Source: Planctomycetota bacterium (lineage in GTDB: Bacteria > Planctomycetota > Planctomycetia > Isosphaerales > Isosphaeraceae). From it: a DNA stretch of 13,841 bases. Positions 1-8,293 of this stretch are shown here, one piece after another. Location of the stretch: NCBI GenBank assembly GCA_021777685.1, contig JAJYDH010000115.1, positions 1 through 13,841 on the forward strand, written 5' to 3'. The notes beneath the pieces are model-generated. The model was not told the DNA's origin. It was given only the letters and a program-made list of their open reading frames with translations, and made no database searches. Numbering within the stretch: position 1 is the stretch's first letter; each line of letters starts with the position of its first letter. Both the position numbers and the translations under genes were made by a program.

Positions 1-39
1 TCGCTGACGCCCGATCGCCCGGCTTTTCGAATGATCCAG

Positions 40-79
40 GGACCGCCCGGCGCCCCTCCTCGGGGACGCCGGGCGGTCC
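40..79. terminator. GC-rich stem-loop, probable terminator of a gene before the window
   Basis: A perfect 13-bp inverted repeat is visible: GGACCGCCCGGCG at 40-52 and its reverse complement at 67-79. The 14-base spacer can pair further (CCCC 53-56 with GGGG 62-65), leaving a very small loop. On the + strand it is followed by a T-rich stretch (80-97). This fits a Rho-independent terminator for a + strand gene whose end lies left of the window. The stem is symmetric, so minus-strand use cannot be excluded, but no minus-strand gene ends here within the window. Confidence 0.75.
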
Positions 80-300
80 TTCGATTTTCGATCTTTCACC
101 CGCGCCGGGGAGAAGTTGCCGGAGATCGCGACGCGCGAACGGTTCGAGATGTGAAATTTCGCGCGGATTTTCGCGGGCCGTTGGGCCGCCCTGCCCCGCT
201 CCCGAGCCTGAAATCAAGGCCCGAAAGTCTCCGGGGTCGCGACAGGCCCGGCGATCGACAAGGTCGTGCGCGGGATTCCGCCGTTTTTCGGCATGGGGAC

Positions 301-329
301 TGCACAATGAAGTCGAGGCCGGTTATGAT
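301..329 (+). promoter_or_regulatory. Candidate sigma-70-type promoter for the 126-residue protein gene
   Basis: TGCACA (301-306, four of six matches to TTGACA) is followed after exactly 17 bases by TATGAT (324-329, five of six matches to TATAAT). Transcription would start near 336, about 70 bases before the preferred start codon at 406. Such matches arise by chance fairly often, so this is tentative. If translation really began at 307, the promoter reading would have to be dropped. Confidence 0.3.
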
Positions 330-391
330 GGCGCCTCGATGGCCGTCCTCTCCCCGGCTTCATGTCTTCCCAATCTTCTCCATCCGACGCC

Positions 392-397
392 AAAGGA
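392..397 (+). promoter_or_regulatory. Ribosome binding site choosing the start at 406
   Basis: AAAGGA lies 8 bases before the ATG at 406. It favours that ATG over the in-frame ATG at 307, which itself has GGGGA 7 bases upstream (295-299) and is therefore a real competitor. Confidence 0.5.
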
Positions 398-405
398 CGA
401 AGCCT

Positions 406-786
406 ATGCTCCCGAACGTCGCGATCATTTCTCGACCCGCCGCCCCCCCCGGCTCGTTCCCCGACCCGTCGAAAGAACTCGCCGAATCGCCGACCGCCCG
501 TCGACGGGCTGAGCTCGCCGCCGAGGCTCGCCGACTCGCCCGCCGTCGCCTGATCGCCGACACGGTCGCCCGCAGGAGCCAGGAGAACGACAGAGGGCTC
601 AGGGATGACGCCTCCGCCCAGCTCTTCCGCCGCGCCAAACGCCGGGCCACCCGCCTCGGCCTGGTGTTCCACCGCTCGATCGAGGCCCTCTGGGAGGCCG
701 GCGGCTTCGACGAGGCGCTCGCCATCTTCCGCGAGCACAAGAGCGAACACGCTCGCCGGACCTCGCGATTCGCCCGCACCCATTGA
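406..786 (+). CDS. Small arginine-rich helical protein of unknown function
   Basis: Encodes 126 residues; I do not recognise the family. The first 30 residues are proline-rich and probably flexible. Residues 31-58 form a strongly basic, alanine/arginine-rich predicted helix. A second helical part (68-112) ends in a motif-like segment around residues 88-110 (FHRSIEALWEAGGFDEALAI), which resembles a helix-turn-helix pair of a repeat or small domain, and the tail is basic. No signal peptide, membrane segment or cysteine is seen. The start at 406 is chosen for the AAAGGA site 8 bases upstream; a start at 307 would give 159 residues. The gene stands alone on the + strand and converges with the methyltransferase gene 65 bases downstream. 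The basic charge would suit nucleic acid binding, but that is only inference. It could also be a lineage-restricted protein or, less likely, a spurious high-GC frame. Confidence 0.5.
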   Translation: MLPNVAIISRPAAPPGSFPDPSKELAESPTARRRAELAAEARRLARRRLIADTVARRSQENDRGLRDDASAQLFRRAKRRATRLGLVFHRSIEALWEAGGFDEALAIFREHKSEHARRTSRFARTH

Positions 787-851
787 GTTGAATCGGGTCG
801 ACGACCGGGATCCAGCAACGCGGCGGTCGCCCGATGATGCGCGGCCGTCGT

Positions 852-1745
<894 letters not shown>

Positions 1746-1815
1746 CGTCGGCTCGTCCGGGGGTGCGAATCAGGGTGCCGGGTCCTGGCGGTCGGATGAC
1801 GCGCCGGACGGACCA

Positions 1816-1821
1816 AGTATA
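1816..1821 (-). promoter_or_regulatory. Candidate -10 element upstream of the methyltransferase gene
   Basis: On the minus strand TATACT (five of six matches to TATAAT) lies about 70 bases before the start codon, in a locally AT-richer spot within a GC-rich gap. I found no good -35 hexamer at the normal distance, so support is weak. It would allow the methyltransferase to be transcribed independently of the efflux permease. Confidence 0.2.
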
Positions 1822-1893
1822 CACGCCGTCGGGACGAAGTCCGGCCGGCCCTCGGAGACGTCTCGTCCTCCGAGTGCCGGCCGGGGGATTTTA

Positions 1894-1912
1894 CGGGGGA
1901 ATCCCTCCCCCG
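1894..1912 (-). terminator. Hairpin just after the RND permease stop codon
   Basis: A 7-bp perfect stem (CGGGGGA at 1894-1900 with TCCCCCG at 1906-1912) with a 5-base loop starts 10 bases beyond the permease stop codon. On the minus strand it is followed by TAAAAT and then a C-run rather than by a clean T tract. An alternative, longer pairing of CCGGGGGA (1881-1888) with TCCCCCGG (1906-1913) is also possible. It may act as a terminator or as an mRNA 3'-end stabiliser. Confidence 0.4.
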
Positions 1913-1922
1913 GATCGGCCGA

Positions 1923-4900
1923 TCATTCGCCGGCCTCGGCCTCGTGCGATTTCCCCTCGGCGACCTTCGGGTCCCTGACCATCAGGGAATAGAGCGCCGG
2001 CAGGACGAAGAGGGTCGCCGGCTCGCCGGCGAGGAGGCCGCCGAGGATGGCGCGGCCGAGCGGGGCGTTGGCCTCGCTGCCCCGGCCCAGGGCCAGCGCC
2101 ATCGGGATCATGGCGAAGAAGGCCGCCAGCGCCGTCATGGTCACGGGGCGGACTCGGACCGCCGCCGCCTTGCGGATCGCCTCGGTGGGCGAGAGCCCCT
2201 CGTGCCGGCGCAGCTCCTGGGCGTAGTCGGTCATCAGGACCGTGTTCGCGACCTTGATGCCCACGATGAAGATGATCCCCAGCAGCGACTGCACATTGAG
2301 CGCCGTGCCCGTGACGTAGAGCATCGGCACGACCCCGGCCAGGCAGAGCGGGACGGTGAGCATGACCGTCAAGGGCACGACGTACGACTTGTCGAGCGCG
2401 GCCATCAGGAAGTACATCAGGACCGACGCCAGCGCCAGGCCGATCCCGAGGCTCCGGAAGGTCTCCTGCATCCGCGAGTATTCGCCGCTCAGCTCGATCA
2501 TGGCCCCTTTCATGGGCTCCCGCCGGGACGGGCCCTCGGTCGGGTCGAAGGGGAGCCAGGAGCCGTCTGGCTGGGCGACGCCGAAGTCGCCGACGACCCG
2601 GGCCACGTCGTCGGCGACGTGCCCGAGATCCCGGCCCTGGACGCCGAGGGTCAGGTCCATCGTAGCCAGGAGGTTGTCGTGCGTGATCTCCGTCGGCACG
2701 GTGCCCCGGCGGAGCGTGGCGATGTTCCGCAGGGGGATCGGCTGGGTCTGCCTCGGGCTGGTGATCGGCACGTCCATCAGCGTCTGGATCGAGTCGATGT
2801 CCTCCTCGAAGTACTGGACGCCGACGAAGTACTGGTTCTTGCTGACCGGGTCGATCCAGAAGTTCTTCTTGTGGAAGGTGATGCTGGAGTTCAGGGCGGC
2901 GACCACGTTCTTCATGACCTCGGACTGGCTCAGGCCGAGGTCGGCCGCCTTGGCCCGGTCGACGTCGATGACGTACTGGGGATAGTCGAGCCGCTGGATG
3001 ATCCGGGCGTCCACCACGCCCTCGATCGGGGTCACGCGGCGGCGGATGGCCTCGGCCACCGAGCGGGCCTTGAGCGGGTCCTTGCCCGTGACCCGGACGT
3101 TGATCGGCGAGGATTTGCCCTGGTTCATCGCGGCGCGGATCATGCCGCCGGCGTCGAAGGCGAACTCCAGGTCGGCGAACCGCCGGTCGGCGGCGAGGGC
3201 CGCCCGGAGGGCCTGCACGTACTGCTGGGCGGACCGCTCGCGCTCGGGGGTGAGCTGGACCTTGACGACGGCGTCCATCGGGCCGGCGTTGGGCGTGTAG
3301 GCCGCCGAGAGGTCGGGCACCACGCCGATCTCCGAGATGACCAGTTGCAGGTCGGTGCCGAGCCGGTCGCGGATGAAGTCCTCGACCTCCTTGATCCGCT
3401 TCTCCGTGACCTCGATCCTCGTGCCGCTGGGCGCCCGGACGTACATCTCGAAGGCGCCCGCGTCGACCTCCGGGAAGAACTCGCGGCGCATGACCGGGCC
3501 GAGCCCCACCAGGACCGCCGCCAGGAGGGCGATCGCGACGCCGACGGTGAGCCTCCGGTGGGCCAGGATCACGTCGAGCACGCGGACGTAGACGGCGATC
3601 CCCCGGTCGATCAGGGCCTCCCAGCGGCCGAAGGCGGCGCCGATTCGACCCCGTTTCGCGCCGGCATGGGCCGAGTGCGGCCGGAGCCAGCGGGCGCCCC
3701 GCGAGGGGACGAACGTCCTCGACAGGACGTACGCCGCGATCATCGCGAAGGCGACCGCCATCGCCATCGGTCGGAAGAGGAACGCCCCCAGGCCGGGCAT
3801 GAGCGCCAGCGGGGCCAGGACCAGGAACGTGCAGAGCGTCGAGACCAGCTCGGGCAGGGCGACCTCGCTCGCGCCGAGGTAAGCCGCCTCCTCGGGCGTC
3901 GCCCCCCGGGCCAGGTGGCGGTGGGTGTTCTCCAGGCAGATGATCGCGCTGTCGGTCAGCGGCCCGATCGCCAGCGCCAGGCCCCCCAGCGTCATCACGT
4001 TGATCGTCTGGCCGGTCGCGAGCAGGCCGGCGACGGCCGCCAGGACCGAGACCGGGATCGTCGTCACGGCGATCGCCGTCATCCGCCACTCGCCCAGGAA
4101 GATCAGGATCACCAGCGAGCAGAGCACCGCCCCCAGCACGCCCTCTTCCATCAGGCTCTCGATCGACCTCCGGACGTAGACCGACTGGTCCATCACGACC
4201 TGCAGGCCGATATCGTCTCGCGTCATCCGGGCCTCGATCGACCTCAAGGCCCCCTTGAGCGTGTCGACGACCTGGAGGGTGCTGGCGCCGAGCTGCCGGA
4301 AGACGGGGATGTAGACCTGGCGACGGCCGTTGACCCGCACGACGTTGGTCTGGATGTAGTTGGCGTCCCGGGGCGAGCCGACGTCGCGGAGGTACGCGGC
4401 GTTGTCGTGCTCGCTCCGGAGCGGGATGTCGCCCATCTTCTCGATCGTCTCGTACATCGAGTTGGAGTCGATGGCGTAGTCGGTCTCGCCGAACTTGGCG
4501 CTGCCGGTGGGCAGGAAGACGTTGGAGTCGTCGACCGCCTTCATGACGTCCATCGGGGCCAGGTGCCGGGCCTGGAGCCGCTGCCGGTCGAGGTAGACCA
4601 TCACGGCGCGGACCTTGCCGCCGTAGACCAACGGGGCCAGCGCGCCCTTCTGGCCCATGATCATCGGGCGGACCTCGTAGCGGCCGGAATCGAACAGGGC
4701 CCCCTCGCCCCAGCCTCGGCCGTCCGGGCCGCCGGACTGGCTGTCCAGGGCGACCAGGCAGACCGGGGTGGAGCTGGTCGGATCATAAGGCAGGACGACC
4801 GGCGGCAGCGTGCCCGGGGGCATGGTCGGGAACTCCCAGCCGGCCAGCGAGTTGACCTCGGTCAGGGCGCCACTCCGGTCGACGTGGCCGCCGAAGTAGT

Positions 4901-5180
4901 CCCGGACGATGCTCACGCCGACGATCGACCGCGACTCGATCCGCTCGCCGCCCGACGCCTGCACCACCCCCCGCTCCATCCTCGACGTGATGTTCTTGTC
5001 GATGCTCGCGGCCGGCATCCCGCCGTAGAACGTGAGCGTCTGGACCGCCGGGCTCTTGAAGACGGGCAGGATGTCGATCGGGATCGCGAAGCATGCCAGG
5101 GTCCCGAGCAGGCCCAGCGTCAGCGTCATCACCGTCACGGCGATCGGGTTGCGGAGAGAGGTCTGGATCAGTCCGTTCAT
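1923..5180 (-). CDS. RND-family efflux permease (AcrB/CusA-like inner-membrane pump)
   Basis: The 1085-residue length is normal for the ACR_tran family (PF00873), proton-driven exporters of drugs, metals or other small molecules. The twelve expected membrane segments can be placed: one near 12-33, five between about 346 and 490, one at 544-563, and five between about 908 and 1066. Two large periplasmic parts lie at about 34-345 and 564-907. Family signatures include PIDILPVF (34-41), GPLTDSAIICLEN in the fourth segment (406-418), and FFPEVDAGAF with APSGT (568-587). The fourth segment keeps one proton-relay aspartate (D410); the second aspartate of AcrB is a serine. In segment ten, the AcrB lysine 940 position is occupied by alanine (A978), with a lysine two residues earlier (K976). 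A glutamate, E1053, lies in the last segment. Substrate cannot be read from the sequence. The partner fusion protein is divergently encoded; no outer-membrane channel gene is in the window. Confidence 0.93.
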   Translation of the reverse strand: MNGLIQTSLRNPIAVTVMTLTLGLLGTLACFAIPIDILPVFKSPAVQTLTFYGGMPAASIDKNITSRMERGVVQASGGERIESRSIVGVSIVRDYFGGHVDRSGALTEVNSLAGWEFPTMPPGTLPPVVLPYDPTSSTPVCLVALDSQSGGPDGRGWGEGALFDSGRYEVRPMIMGQKGALAPLVYGGKVRAVMVYLDRQRLQARHLAPMDVMKAVDDSNVFLPTGSAKFGETDYAIDSNSMYETIEKMGDIPLRSEHDNAAYLRDVGSPRDANYIQTNVVRVNGRRQVYIPVFRQLGASTLQVVDTLKGALRSIEARMTRDDIGLQVVMDQSVYVRRSIESLMEEGVLGAVLCSLVILIFLGEWRMTAIAVTTIPVSVLAAVAGLLATGQTINVMTLGGLALAIGPLTDSAIICLENTHRHLARGATPEEAAYLGASEVALPELVSTLCTFLVLAPLALMPGLGAFLFRPMAMAVAFAMIAAYVLSRTFVPSRGARWLRPHSAHAGAKRGRIGAAFGRWEALIDRGIAVYVRVLDVILAHRRLTVGVAIALLAAVLVGLGPVMRREFFPEVDAGAFEMYVRAPSGTRIEVTEKRIKEVEDFIRDRLGTDLQLVISEIGVVPDLSAAYTPNAGPMDAVVKVQLTPERERSAQQYVQALRAALAADRRFADLEFAFDAGGMIRAAMNQGKSSPINVRVTGKDPLKARSVAEAIRRRVTPIEGVVDARIIQRLDYPQYVIDVDRAKAADLGLSQSEVMKNVVAALNSSITFHKKNFWIDPVSKNQYFVGVQYFEEDIDSIQTLMDVPITSPRQTQPIPLRNIATLRRGTVPTEITHDNLLATMDLTLGVQGRDLGHVADDVARVVGDFGVAQPDGSWLPFDPTEGPSRREPMKGAMIELSGEYSRMQETFRSLGIGLALASVLMYFLMAALDKSYVVPLTVMLTVPLCLAGVVPMLYVTGTALNVQSLLGIIFIVGIKVANTVLMTDYAQELRRHEGLSPTEAIRKAAAVRVRPVTMTALAAFFAMIPMALALGRGSEANAPLGRAILGGLLAGEPATLFVLPALYSLMVRDPKVAEGKSHEAEAGE

Positions 5181-5239
5181 CGTGGATTGGGACCCGTCGG
5201 TTTGACGTGCTGGTGATAATCCGGAGGGGGTGGGGTTTT

Positions 5240-5291
5240 CTTCACGGTTCCTTCATGGTTTCATAATACAAACGACACACGGCCCGGTCCA
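5240..5291. promoter_or_regulatory. Candidate overlapping divergent promoters between the two pump genes
   Basis: The 120-base gap contains an AT-rich core around 5261-5270. For the minus strand (permease), TATTAT (reverse complement of 5263-5268, five of six) is preceded at 17 bases by TGGACC (5286-5291, four of six). For the + strand (fusion protein), CATAAT (5262-5267, five of six) is preceded at 15 bases by TTCACG (5241-5246, four of six). The two -10 elements lie on top of each other, which would make the promoters mutually exclusive or jointly controlled. No regulator gene is adjacent. These are consensus matches only. Confidence 0.3.
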
Positions 5292-5300
5292 CCGGATCGG

Positions 5301-6773
5301 ATGGGCTTTTTGACGACGGGGGGAGAAGTGGAGCATCGGACGGAAGTGATCGACGTCCCGCCTCGGGACCTGGCCCGGCCGGCGAGGCTGAAGCGGGCCG
5401 CGCGTCGCTGGCGGGTCGCGGCCGTGTTGCTCGGGCTGACCGCGACCGTCGCCCTGTCCTGGCCGATGCTCCGAGGCGACCGATCGCACGCCGACCTCCT
5501 CTCGGGGTCGAACCTCGGCCCGGCGAGGTCCCCGGCCGCGACCCGGGTCGACGTCGTCCATCCCGAGCGGGGCGGCGTCCGTCGGCTCACGATCCAGCCG
5601 GGGACCGTCCACGCCTTCGAGTGGGCCGACCTCTACGCGAAGGCGTCCGGCTTCCTCAAGAGCCAGTCCGTCGACATCGGCTCGTCGGTCAAGAAGGGCC
5701 AGATCCTGGCCGAGATCGACGCGCCCGAGCTGGAAGAGGACGTCGAGCAGGCCGCCGCTTCGCTCGAACAGGCCAGGGCGCAGACCGAGCAGGCGGTGGC
5801 CCGGGTCGAGACGGCCGAGGCCGAGCGCGACACGGCCTCCGCCTCCGAGACTCAGGTCCGCGCCGACCTGGAACGGCTCGCCGCGAAGATGTCCCTGACC
5901 CAGAAGCAATACGAGCGCGTCAGGAGCCTGAACGAGCGGAACGCCGTGGACCGCAAGCTCGTCGACGAGGCCCAGCTCGACTTCGAGGTGGCCTCGGCCG
6001 GCGAGCGGACGGGACGGGCCGCCATCGAGACGGCGCGGGCCCAGAAGAAGACCGCCGAGGCCAAGCTCCGCCAGGCGAAGGCGGACCTGGTCGAGGCCCA
6101 GGCGTTCGTCGGTGTCACCCAGTCCCGACTCGACAGGGCCCGAGTCCTCGCCGACTACTCGCGGATCAAGGCGCCCTTCGATGGCGTCGTCACGAGGCGC
6201 AACCTCCACCTGGGCTCCTTCATCCGCTCGGCCGCCGACGGCACGCCGGTGCCGATGCTGACCGTGGCGCGGACCGACCTCATGCGGGTCGTGGTCCAGG
6301 TCCCCGACCTCGACGTCCCCCTCCTCGACGCGGGCGACGGGGCGACGCTGATCGTGGACGCGCTCAAGTCCCGCTCCTTCGCGGGGGCCGTCTCCCGCCT
6401 GTCGAAGTCCGAGGACCCGACGACGAGGACCATGCGCGTGGAGATCGACCTGCCGAACCCCGATGGCCGGCTCGTCGAGGGGATGTACGGGAGGGCGACC
6501 ATCGAACTCCAACCACCGACCGAACACCTGTGCCTCCCGGCCGCCTGCCTCACGGGCCACTCGGCGAACGGCAACGCGACGGCCTTCGTCGTCCGCGACA
6601 ACAAGGCGCGTCGGACCTCGGTCAAGGTCGGGAGTGACGACGGCTCGCTGGTCGAGATCCTCTCCGGCCTCCGGCCCGACGACGAGGTGGTGGTCCGACC
6701 CGGCAGCGCCCTCGACGACGGCTCGCCGGTCCTCGCGACCCTCATGCCGCCCCAACGCCCGCAGGGCCGTTGA
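5301..6773 (+). CDS. HlyD/AcrA-type periplasmic membrane fusion protein of an RND efflux pump
   Basis: A 490-residue adaptor that would link the RND permease to an outer-membrane channel. A basic N-terminus is followed by a single membrane anchor (about 39-55), with no lipobox cysteine. The first half of the biotinyl-lipoyl-like domain is at 111-144 (ASGFLKSQSVDIGSSVKKGQ and IDAPEL). A long alanine/glutamate/arginine-rich coiled-coil hairpin runs from about 144 to 283. The second lipoyl half is at 289-308 (IKAPFDGVVTRRNLHLGSFI). A beta-barrel follows (about 325-405), then a membrane-proximal domain ending with GLRPDDEVVV (456-465). At the hairpin tip the channel-docking Arg-Leu-Ser pattern reads R206, L210 and D217, with the serine replaced. 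The start is uncertain: ATG 5301 has no clear binding site, and an in-frame GTG at 5346 has GGA 5 bases upstream. The gene is divergent from the permease rather than in one operon with it. Confidence 0.9.
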   Translation: MGFLTTGGEVEHRTEVIDVPPRDLARPARLKRAARRWRVAAVLLGLTATVALSWPMLRGDRSHADLLSGSNLGPARSPAATRVDVVHPERGGVRRLTIQPGTVHAFEWADLYAKASGFLKSQSVDIGSSVKKGQILAEIDAPELEEDVEQAAASLEQARAQTEQAVARVETAEAERDTASASETQVRADLERLAAKMSLTQKQYERVRSLNERNAVDRKLVDEAQLDFEVASAGERTGRAAIETARAQKKTAEAKLRQAKADLVEAQAFVGVTQSRLDRARVLADYSRIKAPFDGVVTRRNLHLGSFIRSAADGTPVPMLTVARTDLMRVVVQVPDLDVPLLDAGDGATLIVDALKSRSFAGAVSRLSKSEDPTTRTMRVEIDLPNPDGRLVEGMYGRATIELQPPTEHLCLPAACLTGHSANGNATAFVVRDNKARRTSVKVGSDDGSLVEILSGLRPDDEVVVRPGSALDDGSPVLATLMPPQRPQGR

Positions 6774-6774
6774 T

Positions 6775-6790
6775 CCGATGATGAAATCGG
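6775..6790. terminator. Weak hairpin in the convergent gap
   Basis: CCGAT (6775-6779) pairs with ATCGG (6786-6790) around a 6-base loop, in the 33 bases between the ends of the fusion protein gene and the DUF1501 gene. With only five pairs and no T tract on the + strand, it is a poor terminator, but it is the only structure seen where two transcripts meet. Confidence 0.15.
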
Positions 6791-6806
6791 CCGCTCCTCG
6801 CCGTTT

Positions 6807-8165
6807 TCAGAGCAGGCCCAACACCGGTCGACCGTCGGCCAGCGGGAACGGGCGTTCCTGCTGGTCGTAAATCGGGGTCTGTGGATCAATCCCGAGGTTG
6901 TGATAAAGCGTGGCGATCAGGTCGCCGGGGGTGACGGGGTCGGCGGAGGGGTAGGCGGCGATCCGGTCGGAGGCGCCGTGAACCTGCCCACCCTTGATTC
7001 CGCCCCCGGCCAGGACGAGGCTGAAGCAGTGCGGCCAGTGGTCGCGGCCGGCGGCCCCGTTGAACCGGGGGGTCCGGCCGAACTCGCCCATCATGACGAC
7101 CAGGGTCTCGTCGAGCAGACCCCGGGCGTCGAGGTCCTCGACCAGCGACGAGAACGCGGCGTCGGTCGGGGGCATGAGGTTATTTTTGGCCAGGTCGAGG
7201 TGCTGGCCGTGGGTGTCGTACCCCGACCCCCCCTTGCCGTTGTCGTGCCGGACCCAGTTGACGTGGACCAGACGGACGCCCGCCTCGACCATCCGCCGGG
7301 CCAGCAGGGTCGACTGGCCGAAGGCATGCCGGCCGTAGCGGTCGCGGGTCGCCTCGGGCTCGGCGGCGACGTTGAAGGCGTTCCGAGCGGCGGTCGAGGA
7401 GAGGAGGTCGAACGCCCGGGACTGGAACTCGTCCATGCCGGGGCCCGACAGGTCGGCCGGGTCATCGGGGTCCATCTCGTCGAGCAGGGCCCGGCGCCCT
7501 TTGAGCCTGGACGCGGTCAGCCCGGCGGGAGGGACGAGGACGCCCGGCGAGTAGTCGGGCAGGTTCGGGTCGCTGTTGATCCGGTACGGGTCGTAGGACG
7601 CGCCGAGGAACCCGGCGTGCTGCCCGGCCCGCTCGGGTCCGTTGGGGGCCATCGCCTCGGGGACCATCACGAACGGCGGCATCGACGGGACCGCCGGGCC
7701 GAGCACCTTCGCCAGCGCCGAGCCCATGTGCGGCCGGTCGGACCGGCTCATGAACGAGGCATCGGGCGCCGGCCGGGCGATCGGGCTGCCGGCCATCATC
7801 CAGTAGGCCGCCGCCGGGTGCGCCGACTGCTCGTGCGTCATCGACCGGACGATCGCGTATTTGTCCGCCAATCGGGCCATCCGGGGCATGTGCTCGCAGA
7901 TCCGGATGCCCGGGACGTTCGTGTCGACCGGCCGGAACGTCCCCCGGATTTCCTCGGGGGCCTCCGGCTTCATGTCCCACATATCAAGCTGCGAGGGCCC
8001 GCCCGAGAGGAACAGGACGATGACCGACTTCGCCCTCGGGGCCGCCGCCTTCGGGCCCCCGGCGAGACCCCGGAGCCGCATCAGGTCGGGCAGAGTCAGC
8101 CCGCCCAGGCCGATCGCCCCGATCCTCACGCAATCGCGCCGGGTCATCGCTCGGCCTGCCATCAT
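6807..8165 (-). CDS. DUF1501 family protein, Tat-exported (shorter paralogue)
   Basis: A 452-residue member of DUF1501 (PF07394), a family abundant in planctomycetes and related to the alkaline phosphatase/sulfatase fold; no enzymatic activity is firmly established for it. The N-terminus carries a twin-arginine export signal: TRRDCVR at 8-14, then a glycine/leucine stretch to about residue 32. Family signatures are LFLSGGPSQLDMWDMKP (51-67), YDTHGQH (316-322), GEFGRTPRFNGAAGRDHWPH (360-379) and LAGGGIKGGQVHG (385-397). The conserved D, H and E residues in these blocks are the likely metal-site residues. Possible starts are ATG 8165, the next codon ATG 8162, and ATG 8147. GAGGGG at 8169-8174 gives slightly better spacing for 8162. 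The gene is the last of the minus-strand cluster, 128 bases behind the other DUF1501 gene and separated from it by an inverted repeat. It converges with the fusion protein gene across 33 bases. Confidence 0.9.
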   Translation of the reverse strand: MMAGRAMTRRDCVRIGAIGLGGLTLPDLMRLRGLAGGPKAAAPRAKSVIVLFLSGGPSQLDMWDMKPEAPEEIRGTFRPVDTNVPGIRICEHMPRMARLADKYAIVRSMTHEQSAHPAAAYWMMAGSPIARPAPDASFMSRSDRPHMGSALAKVLGPAVPSMPPFVMVPEAMAPNGPERAGQHAGFLGASYDPYRINSDPNLPDYSPGVLVPPAGLTASRLKGRRALLDEMDPDDPADLSGPGMDEFQSRAFDLLSSTAARNAFNVAAEPEATRDRYGRHAFGQSTLLARRMVEAGVRLVHVNWVRHDNGKGGSGYDTHGQHLDLAKNNLMPPTDAAFSSLVEDLDARGLLDETLVVMMGEFGRTPRFNGAAGRDHWPHCFSLVLAGGGIKGGQVHGASDRIAAYPSADPVTPGDLIATLYHNLGIDPQTPIYDQQERPFPLADGRPVLGLL

Positions 8166-8168
8166 CGT

Positions 8169-8174
8169 CCCCTC
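8169..8174 (-). promoter_or_regulatory. Ribosome binding site of the distal DUF1501 gene
   Basis: On the minus strand GAGGGG stands 3 bases before ATG 8165 and 6 bases before ATG 8162. Its GAGG core is 5 and 8 bases away respectively. It lies immediately after the inverted repeat arm (8178-8209), so a folded repeat would leave it just outside the stem. Confidence 0.5.
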
Positions 8175-8177
8175 TTT

Positions 8178-8286
8178 GAGCGGTCAGCGTTCAGCTTTCA
8201 GCGGTCAGCCAGAGCAGAAGTGTGCTAAGCGGGCGGCGAATTCACGATAGTCTTGCTGATCGCTGAAAGCTGACCGCTGAAAGCTC
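8178..8286. repeat. Imperfect 32-bp inverted repeat made of 7-base units
   Basis: The left arm (8178-8209) and the reverse complement of the right arm (8255-8286) match at 28 of 32 positions, with a 45-base spacer. Each arm contains four tandem heptamers of the form KKTCAGC. On the left they are GGTCAGC, GTTCAGC, TTTCAGC and GGTCAGC (8182-8209). On the right, read on the minus strand, they are TTTCAGC, GGTCAGC, TTTCAGC and GATCAGC (8282 down to 8255). The element fills almost the whole gap between the two DUF1501 genes: it ends 7 bases from the stop codon of one and 12 bases from the start of the other. In mRNA it could form a long hairpin that attenuates or separates expression of the second gene. 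It may be a member of a dispersed intergenic repeat family. Confidence 0.8.
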
Positions 8287-8293
8287 TTCGGCC

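Larger units (their letters stand above)
80..405. other. Non-coding stretch between terminator and small + strand gene
   Basis: About 325 bases without a convincing gene. The + strand reading frame of the downstream gene stays open through the whole stretch, but its translation is proline/arginine-rich without domain-like character, and stop-free frames are common at this GC. Several short AT-richer patches occur (81-100, 150-175, 360-380). The only candidate signals seen are a sigma-70-like promoter at 301-329 and a possible alternative start at 307 (see those entries). Confidence 0.5.

Noticed and set aside
787..851. A small GGTCG/CGACC palindrome in the convergent gap as a terminator
   Set aside because: It has only five pairs around a single base, so it cannot form a stable hairpin, and no T tract follows.
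1891..4089. A 732-codon minus-strand frame inside the RND permease gene
   Set aside because: It is a different frame of the same strand within a well-supported membrane protein gene; its translation is proline/arginine/glycine-rich and has no membrane segments.
1944..5216. A 1090-codon open frame on the + strand, antisense to the RND permease
   Set aside because: It mirrors the permease gene almost exactly and encodes a D/R/H/G/V-rich sequence without domains. This is the expected shadow of a GC-rich gene with strong third-position bias.
5202..5220. TTGACG and GATAAT near the permease start as a + strand promoter
   Set aside because: Both hexamers look good individually, but they are only 7 bases apart, far from the required 16-18.
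8166..8293. The inter-DUF1501 repeat as a CRISPR array or an insertion sequence
   Set aside because: The units are 7 bases long without spacers, and there is no transposase, terminal duplication or cas gene; it is described only as an inverted repeat.
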